From Candidatus Thorarchaeota archaeon (GTDB lineage: Archaea > Asgardarchaeota > Thorarchaeia > Thorarchaeales > Thorarchaeaceae), in the NCBI GenBank assembly GCA_016840825.1, contig JAEORN010000151.1, positions 1 through 64,000 on the forward strand: DNA of 64,000 bases. The letters are read 5' to 3'. The notes beneath the pieces were generated by a model. That model was not told where the DNA came from. It saw only the letters and a program-made list of their open reading frames with translations, and searched no databases. Within the stretch, counting starts at the first letter, position 1, and each line of letters starts with the position of its first letter. Position numbers and translations under genes: made by a program. Below are positions 54,181-61,761 of this stretch, in pieces.

Positions 54181-55782
54181 ATGTCCGGAAAAGATGAGAA
54201 CTATCTTCTCTATAGAGAAATCATTGAGATGCTGATGAATAGTGACTCTAAACTAACAAAGAACATGGTAAATCAAATCAAGAATAAGATGAGCGCCAAA
54301 TACAAGAAGTCGAAAACCCCCTCGAACGCAGACATCCTGCAGGCTGCGACCTCAGAAGAAGCTGATATTCTTCGTCCTATTCTATTGAAGCGCCCTGTAC
54401 GAACAATCTCAGGAGTAGCTGTCGTTGCTGTAATGACAGAACCTCATGCTTGTCCACATGGAAAGTGCGCATATTGCCCTGGAGGTCCGGACTTGGGAGT
54501 ACCGCAGAGCTATACTGGTCATGAACCTGCTACAATGAGAGGAATTCAAAATGAATTCGATCCATATAGACAGGTGGAAAGTAGACTAAAGCAATTGGAA
54601 ATCATAGGGCATAGTATCAATAAAGTCGAGTTAATCATAATGGGTGGTGATTGGTGCTCAAAAGAATCTGATTATCGCGAAGACTTTGTTAAGAGATGCT
54701 TTGATGCTATGAATCAATCCTTTAGTCCCAGTCTTAGTGAATCAATGAAGAGAAATGAGCTTTCATCTATCCGAAATGTAGGGCTCACTTTTGAAACTCG
54801 TCCAGATTGGATAAACATGGAAACTATCAACGATATGCTGCAAATGGGTGCAACAAGAGTTGAGCTTGGTGTTCAAACCCTATCAGATTCTATTCTAGAA
54901 AAGGTACAGAGAGGTCATGATGTAGAAACTACAGTTCGAGCCACTAAACTTCTCAAAGACAGTGGCCTCAAGGTATGCTACCATATGATGCCTGGACTTC
55001 CAGGCAGTACCCCTGAAGATGATATTGCCAATTTTGCACAACTTTTCTCAGATTCACGATTTCGTCCTGATATGTTGAAAATCTATCCTACTATAGTAGT
55101 AAAAAACACGCAACTCTATGAATGGTGGAGAGAGGGAGAATACATTCCGTATACAAATGACCAGATTGTATCGCTTGTTTCACAAGCTGTCAGCAAGATG
55201 CCAGAGTATGTTCGTATACAGAGAATGCAACGAGATATCCCATTGCATCAGATAGAGGCTGGCTTGAATCAAGGTAATCTTCGTGAGCTAGTTCATGCCA
55301 GAATGAAGGCTGAGCATCTAAGAAATCCCACCATTAGATTCAGGGAAGTTGGACATTTCCAAATGCGATCTAATCAAGAAATCGATATTGAGAATATTGA
55401 GCTAGTGCGTCGTACCTACGAAGCTGTAGATGGAACAGAGATCTTTCTATCATTTGAGAATACCGAATTAGACATCATCTTTGGATTCTTGAGATTGCGT
55501 TATCCAAGTAGTGATGCATATCGTCCTGAGATAGTCAGAAAACCATGTACAATAATTCGAGAGCTTCGAGTATATGGTCCGGTCGTTGAAATTGGAGAAT
55601 CAGATGAAAACGCATGGCAGCACCTAGGATTGGGTGAAAGATTACTTGAACACGCAAAGACAATCAGTCTTGACGATTATGATGCAGAACGCATGCTCGT
55701 AAATAGTGGTATTGGAGTAAAGCCATACTATCGAAATCTTGGATTCGTAGATGAAGGCCCCTATCTTACAAAGGATATCTAG
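54181..55782 (+). CDS. elp3: Elp3-type tRNA U34 carboxymethyltransferase (radical SAM + acetyltransferase)
   Basis: 533 residues. The radical SAM domain has the Elp3 cluster motif PHACPHGKCAYCPGG; the three cluster cysteines are those of CPHGKCAYC. GLTFETRPDWI, LGVQTLSDSILEKVQRGHD and YHMMPGLPGSTPEDD follow. A GNAT acetyltransferase domain is C-terminal (about 440-530: LGLGERLLEHAKTIS, VNSGIGVKPYYRNLGF). Archaeal Elp3 alone makes cm5U34 in tRNA anticodons. The TAG interlocks with the convergent hydrolase TAG (CTAG). Confidence 0.96.
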   Translation: MSGKDENYLLYREIIEMLMNSDSKLTKNMVNQIKNKMSAKYKKSKTPSNADILQAATSEEADILRPILLKRPVRTISGVAVVAVMTEPHACPHGKCAYCPGGPDLGVPQSYTGHEPATMRGIQNEFDPYRQVESRLKQLEIIGHSINKVELIIMGGDWCSKESDYREDFVKRCFDAMNQSFSPSLSESMKRNELSSIRNVGLTFETRPDWINMETINDMLQMGATRVELGVQTLSDSILEKVQRGHDVETTVRATKLLKDSGLKVCYHMMPGLPGSTPEDDIANFAQLFSDSRFRPDMLKIYPTIVVKNTQLYEWWREGEYIPYTNDQIVSLVSQAVSKMPEYVRIQRMQRDIPLHQIEAGLNQGNLRELVHARMKAEHLRNPTIRFREVGHFQMRSNQEIDIENIELVRRTYEAVDGTEIFLSFENTELDIIFGFLRLRYPSSDAYRPEIVRKPCTIIRELRVYGPVVEIGESDENAWQHLGLGERLLEHAKTISLDDYDAERMLVNSGIGVKPYYRNLGFVDEGPYLTKDI

Positions 55783-56591
55783 AATCCATCTATCGATGAC
55801 ACTACAAGCCCTCTCAAGAAATCCTCAAGTTCCCTGTTGAAAAATTCTGGATTCTCAAGATTTGATACATGCCCTGCATTAGGAACTAGCACTTTCTTTG
55901 AGTCGGGTATGAGTTTTATCATTCTCTCTGCATGTGTAAATACTGCTTCTCTCTCATTCTCCCCAAGCATCACAAGAGTTGGCGCCCGTATCGTTTCTAG
56001 GGGTAATTGTTTGAATCTATATATGACATCTATTATTTTGACTAGCTCTTCATATGACATCTTCAATTGTTCTTTCTTGAGATACTCAACCACTTCTTGA
56101 TTTATACCTTTGAAGAACTTGAATGACCAGTCAGCATACTTCTCAGGAGTCATTCTCCTCATGGTCCATTTGACTAATCTAGGCGGGTATAATGCCTTCG
56201 TAATCTTGTCCGACATAGTCATTGCTGATGAGATTGCAGTATCTGATAGTACGAGACCACGAAGATTGTCACCGTATTGTACAGCATAGGACTGAGCAAT
56301 CATTCCTCCCAGCGATAGACCACAGAGAACAGGTTCGCTGATATCTAAGGCTCTCATCAGCTCATATAGATCGTCAGTAAACATCTCAAAGGAATAGTCA
56401 CCTTCTGCGCCTTCACTCTGTTGATGCCCTCTAATATCATATGTAATAGTAGTAAACGTCTTAGAGAAATAATCTACCTGTGGTTTCCACATGTCATGAG
56501 ATGCCGCGGCACCATGAATGAAGACTATGGGAGGTCCTTGACCATGTATCTCATAGTAGGTTTTGATAGTCCCAGTCTGAATAAGCGGCAT
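55779..56591 (-). CDS. Alpha/beta-fold hydrolase
   Basis: 270 residues from ATG 56591, preceded by AAGG at about six bases; TTG 56606 would add five residues. Motifs: IVFIHGAAASHDMW (oxyanion region), YDIRGHQQSEG, the nucleophile elbow CGLSLGGMIAQS, LVMLGENERE with the acid, and NAGHVSNLENPEFF with the catalytic His. Resembles the 3-oxoadipate enol-lactonase/haloperoxidase-like group; substrate unknown. Cytoplasmic. Confidence 0.88.
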   Translation of the reverse strand: MPLIQTGTIKTYYEIHGQGPPIVFIHGAAASHDMWKPQVDYFSKTFTTITYDIRGHQQSEGAEGDYSFEMFTDDLYELMRALDISEPVLCGLSLGGMIAQSYAVQYGDNLRGLVLSDTAISSAMTMSDKITKALYPPRLVKWTMRRMTPEKYADWSFKFFKGINQEVVEYLKKEQLKMSYEELVKIIDVIYRFKQLPLETIRAPTLVMLGENEREAVFTHAERMIKLIPDSKKVLVPNAGHVSNLENPEFFNRELEDFLRGLVVSSIDGF

Positions 56592-56636
56592 GATATACCT
56601 TAACAAATGAGAGAAATAAGATTAGTGGAAAATAGA

Positions 56637-56725
56637 TGGCGCCGAGGATGAGATTTGAACTCATGCTTCTGTTAAGAAACTGGTTTTCAAGACCAGCGCC
56701 GTAATCCGGGCTTGGCTACCTCGGC
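56637..56725 (-). tRNA. tRNA-Ser (TGA), no intron
   Basis: Class II tRNA: acceptor GCCGAGG/CCTCGGC, D-arm GCC-AAGCCCGGATTAC-GGC, anticodon arm CTGGT-CTTGAAA-ACCAG (anticodon TGA), long variable arm TTTCTTAACAGAAGC, T arm ATGAG-TTCAAAT-CTCAT, discriminator G73 and encoded CCA. The only intron-free tRNA of the four here. Confidence 0.95.
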
Positions 56726-56774
56726 TTGTACAATCAATCAGTATAGATTGTTAGTCTGCAAACCATTGGAAATG

Positions 56775-56783
56775 CCTTTTAAG
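56775..56783 (+). promoter_or_regulatory. TATA-like element upstream of the archease gene
   Basis: CCTTTTAAG lies about 38 bases before the archease ATG (56818). Start of transcription would fall near 56805, giving a very short leader; no ribosome binding site is visible, as expected. Confidence 0.45.
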
Positions 56784-56817
56784 CTTCTTGTAGTGGTGAC
56801 GTTCTGACGTGTTAACA

Positions 56818-57252
56818 ATGGTCGAGCATGGCTTTCAGTTTCATGAGCACACTGCAGATATAACGGTTGAATGCTGGGCGCCTTCTTTGGAGCTCGCTTT
56901 TGCAGAAGCTGCTCTTGCTACTTTTGAAGTCATAATGGATACTTCTACAGTCGAACCCAAGGAACCAACTTCCATTTCAGTTTCAGGCTTTGATCTAAGC
57001 GAGTTACTCGTCGAATGGATTGGCAATATTATCGCATTGATTGATCTTGAATACAGATTCTATTCAAGGTTCGAAGTTCAGAATTTGAAGAAGAACAAAG
57101 AAGGCTATGTACTGGATGGTATTGCTTGGGGTGAGGAAATAGACTTGGAGAAACATACAACACGCACAGAGGTCAAAGCCATGACTTATGCAGACCTAAG
57201 GATTGATACAGAAGATAATCTTACTAGAATCTGGTTCACATTAGATTTGTGA
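56818..57252 (+). CDS. Archease
   Basis: 144 residues from ATG 56818; GTG 56809 is three codons earlier. GFQFHEHTADITVECWAPSLELAFAEAALATFEVIMD has the acidic metal-binding residues, with WGEEIDLEKHTTRTEVKAMTYADLRI as the second conserved block. Archease activates the tRNA ligase RtcB, which joins tRNA halves after intron removal, a good fit with the introns here. RtcB itself is not in the window. Confidence 0.95.
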   Translation: MVEHGFQFHEHTADITVECWAPSLELAFAEAALATFEVIMDTSTVEPKEPTSISVSGFDLSELLVEWIGNIIALIDLEYRFYSRFEVQNLKKNKEGYVLDGIAWGEEIDLEKHTTRTEVKAMTYADLRIDTEDNLTRIWFTLDL

Positions 57253-57264
57253 GGAAGACAACCC

Positions 57265-58116
57265 ATGCCTTTTGAAGTCGCTCTGCCTGACTCATCATTA
57301 TCTGATTGCTCTGACTTGCGTCAGAAAACCATCAAGACTGGTCTAATTGCTAGAGCACTTGCCGTCTTCAAGGTCGACAAAGTCACACTCTATGAAACAA
57401 ACTCGAGTAGTAGTAATCTACAAGATTTGAATTTACTTGAGAAACTATTACGCTACATGGACACGCCTCAATATCTTCGGCGTGATGTATTTCCCATGAG
57501 TCCTTCGCTAAAGTATGCTGGACTTTTACCACCTCTACGCATACGAAGTCATCCTTTAGAAACTAGAATTGATGAATTGGAAGATGAAACTTTTAGATGG
57601 GGAATCCAAAAACGAGCCGGGTATGTTGATATTGGTCTTGACAATCCTGTAGAATATAATAATAGCATTAGAACACGTGTTCCAACTATATTTCGAGTAA
57701 TCAAATCTGGAAATCAGGTCAAGCTTGAGCCTACTAGCCGCAAGTCTATAAACTACTATTTTGGATTTGATATCGAATCAATACCAAATCTAACTGACTA
57801 TCTCAAAGAGAATAACTTCAAGACACGTATCGTGTTCTCACGAATGGGTACAGCCTTCTCAAAGATGCAATCTGAGATAGAGTCAGTCCTGAAAACGAGT
57901 CATGATATAATAGTGGTATTTGGTGGTCCTCAATCTGGTGTTAGAGATCTTGTCGAAGAAAAAGATGCACTAAAGGAAAACGTCGATTTCTGGATCAATA
58001 CGATACCCAACCAAGGCACCGAAACGGTTCGTCTGGAAGAAGCCCTCTGGATTTCTTTAGGACAATTCAATATTTCATTTGGCGATTTGATAACAAAAAG
58101 GGGTTATTACAAGTAG
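57265..58116 (+). CDS. SPOUT-class RNA methyltransferase (COG2106-like)
   Basis: 283 residues. Recognisable blocks: KTGLIARALAVFKVDKVTLYE, LLRYMDTPQYLRRDVFPMSPSLKYAGLLPPLRIRSH, GYVDIGLDNPVEYNNSIRTRVPTIFRV, GFDIESI, VVFGGPQSGVRDLVEE and NTIPNQGTETVRLEEALWISLGQFN, the trefoil-knot SAM-binding end. It matches archaeal/eukaryotic COG2106 (human SPOUT1 group), predicted or shown to methylate rRNA uridine or pseudouridine N3. Twelve bases after archease; likely cotranscribed. Confidence 0.9.
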   Translation: MPFEVALPDSSLSDCSDLRQKTIKTGLIARALAVFKVDKVTLYETNSSSSNLQDLNLLEKLLRYMDTPQYLRRDVFPMSPSLKYAGLLPPLRIRSHPLETRIDELEDETFRWGIQKRAGYVDIGLDNPVEYNNSIRTRVPTIFRVIKSGNQVKLEPTSRKSINYYFGFDIESIPNLTDYLKENNFKTRIVFSRMGTAFSKMQSEIESVLKTSHDIIVVFGGPQSGVRDLVEEKDALKENVDFWINTIPNQGTETVRLEEALWISLGQFNISFGDLITKRGYYK

Positions 58117-58147
58117 GTACTCTTGACCATCTCTCCTTCAGTTTACA

Positions 58148-58180
58148 CAGAAGCAGATGGAACTTGTCCATCTGCTTCTG
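58148..58180. terminator. 14-bp perfect hairpin between convergent genes
   Basis: CAGAAGCAGATGGA (58148-58161) and TCCATCTGCTTCTG (58167-58180) are perfectly complementary, separated by the 5-base loop ACTTG. It lies in the 83-base gap between the SPOUT methylase and acyl-CoA dehydrogenase 3' ends. No T-run follows, so it is not a bacterial-type terminator; it may act as a bidirectional end or mRNA-stabilising element. Confidence 0.6.
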
Positions 58181-58199
58181 CGAATCCAAAGCAAAGCTA

Positions 58200-59399
58200 C
58201 TAGAAGTCCGGAGCCTTCTGTCCCGTCCATCGAGGCATGGACTCTCGTGCAGGCTTGTAGCCATCAAGGACATACCTTCCGAGAATGAGCCGCTGCACTT
58301 CACTGGTGCCTTCGTAGATCTGATACAGCTTGGCATCCCTGAAGATCTTCTCAAGAGGATATTGATCAATGTAGCCATAGCCTCCGTGTATCTGAAGTGC
58401 CTCACTAGCACACCACATAGCAGCATCAGTAGCATATGCCTTTGCGATACTTGCTGGGATGGTGGCATCAGGAGAGGTATCAGCAGCCCAAGCTGCCTTG
58501 AGATAGAGCAATCGTGACGTTTCGACCTTCATATACATCTCTGCTAGCTTGAATTGGATGACCTGAAAGTCCCTGAGTCTGCTCTCAAAGGCTTCTCGTT
58601 TGGATGAGTACTCTCTCGCGAGTTCCATAGCTGAACGAGCAAGTCCGGTGGCAAAGGCTGCAATAGCGGGTCGAGTCAAAGCAAAGGTCTTCATAGCGAT
58701 CTTGAAACCTTCTCCTTCTGTACCAAGGAGGTTCTCAGCAGGAACTCTTGCATCCCTGAACATGATGGAGGCTGTCGCAGAGGCACGGTGTCCCATCTTC
58801 TCGACAGGTCGACCTATCTTGACTCCCGGAGTATCTGCATCTACGATGAAGGCACAGAGCGCTTTGTGCCGCTTACCGGGATCCATGCTTGCAAAGACTG
58901 TATAGTAATCTGCATAGGGGGCATTTGTAATCCAGAACTTAGAGCCATTCAGGATATACTCATCCCCATCCTTTGTCGCAGTGGTCTTGATTCCTGCGAC
59001 GTCACTCCCCATTCCAGGCTCTGAGCAAGCGAATGAGACTAGCTTTGGTTCTTTAGTCAAAGGTCTGAGGTACTTCTCCTTCTGCTCATGAGAGCCTGCG
59101 ATCATCACTGGCTCTGGACCAAGCTGATTGGCAAAGATACTAGTGGTCATACCTGCACACCCAGCAGCGAACTCCTCTACAACGATGCACGCATCGACGA
59201 GACCAAGCTCTGGTCCTCCGTACGCTTTGGGGATGGCCAAATTCATGAGACCTGCTTCCCACGCTTTCTTTATGATGGGCATGGGGAACTCCCCAGTCTT
59301 GTCATAATAGGATGCATAGGGCAGAATATATTCTTGCGCAAAGGCTCGCGCTTTGTTCTGCAGCTCGAGCTGTCTATCTGTATATGAGAAATCTACCAT
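58200..59399 (-). CDS. Acyl-CoA dehydrogenase
   Basis: 399 residues from ATG 59399, preceded by GGGTGAAG; a longer frame to 59420 adds seven. Typical segments: FAQEYILPYASYYDKTGEFP, SFACSEPGMGSDVAGIKTTA, GSKFWITNAPYADYYTVFA, GHRASATASIMFRDARVPAENLLG, and the C-terminal ALQIHGGYGYIDQYPLEKIFRDAKLYQIYEGTSEVQRLILGR, where the Glu of YEGT is the catalytic base. It oxidises acyl-CoA to enoyl-CoA with FAD. No ETF gene lies next to it; the HdrA and ferredoxin-like proteins upstream could accept electrons (inference). Confidence 0.95.
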   Translation of the reverse strand: MVDFSYTDRQLELQNKARAFAQEYILPYASYYDKTGEFPMPIIKKAWEAGLMNLAIPKAYGGPELGLVDACIVVEEFAAGCAGMTTSIFANQLGPEPVMIAGSHEQKEKYLRPLTKEPKLVSFACSEPGMGSDVAGIKTTATKDGDEYILNGSKFWITNAPYADYYTVFASMDPGKRHKALCAFIVDADTPGVKIGRPVEKMGHRASATASIMFRDARVPAENLLGTEGEGFKIAMKTFALTRPAIAAFATGLARSAMELAREYSSKREAFESRLRDFQVIQFKLAEMYMKVETSRLLYLKAAWAADTSPDATIPASIAKAYATDAAMWCASEALQIHGGYGYIDQYPLEKIFRDAKLYQIYEGTSEVQRLILGRYVLDGYKPARESMPRWTGQKAPDF

Positions 59400-59446
59400 A
59401 ATCACTTCACCCGCAAACAAGTTCCAATACAGGGGACTAGATACCT

Positions 59447-59455
59447 AACTATAAG
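59447..59455 (-). promoter_or_regulatory. TATA-like element for the acyl-CoA dehydrogenase
   Basis: Read on the minus strand, CTTATAGTT preceded by AAAAGGAA (BRE-like) lies about 50 bases upstream of the ATG at 59399, within the 100-base gap to the ferredoxin-like gene. It suggests this gene has its own promoter in addition to any read-through. Confidence 0.4.
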
Positions 59456-59499
59456 TTCCTTTTGAAAGCCCCCAAATTGTATGGTCATTGTATCGGCTT

Positions 59500-61761
59500 C
59501 TAGTTCTTTGCAGTGATCTGTCGGATGACCTCAGGTAGACTCCATTTCAGGTCAAGCTCGAGCGCTCCTTCCTCAGGCCCAGGACATCGTCGGACACAGG
59601 TTCGACAGCCCACACAGAGCCAGAGGTCTACTTCGATTGACCCAAAACCTGGTCTCTCACTATCTAAGGCAATCTTTGCAACAGGTTTGGCTGTCGCAAG
59701 ATTCCTGACAGTTCTGTAGAATGCAGACTTGTTGACAGGCAGTAGGTCAAGCGCCTCATCGGAGAACTCGAAGAACTGAGGAATATCAATGGAGGGTCTT
59801 AGCTCAATCGCATGTTCTGGACAGGCAATCTCACACGATTTACACCCCAAGCATTTCGAATGGTCCCACTCAATGGTCCCAAATCCTAGCAAAGGTGCAT
59901 ACCCCATCATTCCTCTATACTCTTCAATTACAGTTGGGACATCTACATCCATCAAATCGTCTATTGTGACCTTTGGACGTGTACTTGGAATTCTGGCTCG
60001 AGTACGGTAGCCCATAGCCACTGCAGACTTGATCTTCTCCTCTATTTTTGTCACTGTGTCCTTGGCTATTGGCGCCCCCTCAACCTCAATCTTCTCCATC
60101 TTATCACGTGCCTTTGAGAAGACGTCTAAGGAGTTCGTCAATCTTCCAATAGTGCCTGGCTGTAGATCGGCCATGATACCTGTAAGTTCTTTCTTTGCCT
60201 GCGCAATCTGCAAAGCAAGTGAGCTAACAGTCTGCACAGCGATCTCAGCCTCATTGAGGGTTCTTGGAACATCGTAGAGTATGTAGCCATGTGATTCGCC
60301 AGCTATGGTGAGAAGTTCATCACGCTTCATCCTGAGCAGATGTTGCAGTATCCTATCTTGTGGAATATCTGTCTTCTCAGCCAAATCCTTGGCGGTCATC
60401 GCACCAAGCTCTCGAATCAAGATGAGTAATGTCCCTCGTTCAAGCTCATTATTGAGATAGGAGTCCATTATACCCTTGTAGACCTCTTCGTCTAACTTCT
60501 CTCCATAGACATTGACTCCTGAAACCAGATAGGGACCCTTCTCCAAGGTAATCTTTAGCCTGAATCTGGCAAAGGCTTCCAATCCTGCAGAGATTAACAA
60601 ACGAAGCTCATCAGAGTCCTCACTCGCTTGAGAGCCAATCGCCGCCTCAGCAGCTTTCTCACCAATCTCATTAAGCACCTTCATAGGACCTGCTATTGCA
60701 GTTTCATCATATTCACCAAGAATTTGAAGACGATTGTACGCAGCATCCAAGTTCTTCAGAGAGCTCTCAACAGCATTCCTTGAATTGCCTTCTAGTGTCT
60801 TCAATACTCCGCGGAGCTGTTGTATCACACGCTTGAGAACCAACGTGCTATCAGGAGCTTTTCCAATCACTCTCGCAAAGACTGGAGCATCACCATCGAG
60901 GCCTACCATCTCAACATCTCCGCGGCTAATCATACTGACTATCGCACCTTGGATGTCCTGCGGTGAGAAACCTGTTAGGTCCGCCATCTGAATCGCAGTC
61001 TTTGATCCCATCTTGTTCAATACGAACATGATTATTCCGCGTTGCAGTTCTACGACCATATTTCCCTTTACCAGTGAACTATAGCGTACGTCATCTACTC
61101 TGTCCTCTCGCTTCGCTCGTTTCAATTGTGCAGCAACACGCAGGAATGGACCGTATCTTGTCTTCGTACCGAGCTTCTGAAGCTTGTCCAATTGCTCATC
61201 GGCATCCGAGGACACATCTGAAACTATCTCTTTGAAGGAATCAGTTAGTGAATCAAGCTCTTCCATAGCCTTTTCCTGTTCTGTCTTCGAGGTTTCTTCA
61301 AAGGCGGTGATTACAGTTAGTATATCTGAGGTGACTGTCGGTAGATTCTCAACTATACTATCAATACTCACCGAAGATGTTTCAGCCACTTCTCTCTTAG
61401 TGGCCATTGAATCAAGAGATGCTTGAAGGGAATCTCTCAGCTTCGTAAGCGCTTGAGATTCCATATCCTCAAGTGCACTATCAAGATTAGAGATAGACTC
61501 GGTAAGGACTCCCTTGTCGGATATCAGCTTTGGTAGATTGACTTTCATAGATATATCATAGAATCCTTGGAAGTATACCTCAGGAAATTCGAGGATATCT
61601 GAAACAAGCGGCTCGATCTCGCTCTTTAGGCTCGCAATCTCCTCATTGACCCTGCTTAGTGGAATAGCAGCTTCTTCTTTGAGTCCACCAAGGACAAGAA
61701 TCATGTCCATCATTCTTTGTCTTTTTGGAGCTATCTCCTTAACGACTGCTCTCTTACTCAC
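59500..61761 (-). CDS. Winged-helix / coiled-coil protein with two C-terminal [4Fe-4S] motifs
   Basis: About 753 residues from GTG 61761, which overlaps the HdrA TGA (GTGA) and is preceded by GGAGGTGA; an ATG at 61779 adds six residues. N-terminal 200 residues are helical, with coiled coil. A winged helix follows at about 240-300 (GIIMFVLNKMGSKTAIQMADLTGFSPQDIQGAIVSMISRGD), a linker, a second winged helix at about 440-500 (LLILIRELGAMTAKDLAEKTDIPQDRILQHLLRMKRDE), more helices, then CLGCKSCEIACP and CVGCRTCVRRCP about 75 residues apart. I do not recognise the whole architecture. It may be an electron carrier or a redox-responsive DNA-binding or scaffold protein of the HdrA complex. Confidence 0.8.
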   Translation of the reverse strand: MSKRAVVKEIAPKRQRMMDMILVLGGLKEEAAIPLSRVNEEIASLKSEIEPLVSDILEFPEVYFQGFYDISMKVNLPKLISDKGVLTESISNLDSALEDMESQALTKLRDSLQASLDSMATKREVAETSSVSIDSIVENLPTVTSDILTVITAFEETSKTEQEKAMEELDSLTDSFKEIVSDVSSDADEQLDKLQKLGTKTRYGPFLRVAAQLKRAKREDRVDDVRYSSLVKGNMVVELQRGIIMFVLNKMGSKTAIQMADLTGFSPQDIQGAIVSMISRGDVEMVGLDGDAPVFARVIGKAPDSTLVLKRVIQQLRGVLKTLEGNSRNAVESSLKNLDAAYNRLQILGEYDETAIAGPMKVLNEIGEKAAEAAIGSQASEDSDELRLLISAGLEAFARFRLKITLEKGPYLVSGVNVYGEKLDEEVYKGIMDSYLNNELERGTLLILIRELGAMTAKDLAEKTDIPQDRILQHLLRMKRDELLTIAGESHGYILYDVPRTLNEAEIAVQTVSSLALQIAQAKKELTGIMADLQPGTIGRLTNSLDVFSKARDKMEKIEVEGAPIAKDTVTKIEEKIKSAVAMGYRTRARIPSTRPKVTIDDLMDVDVPTVIEEYRGMMGYAPLLGFGTIEWDHSKCLGCKSCEIACPEHAIELRPSIDIPQFFEFSDEALDLLPVNKSAFYRTVRNLATAKPVAKIALDSERPGFGSIEVDLWLCVGCRTCVRRCPGPEEGALELDLKWSLPEVIRQITAKN

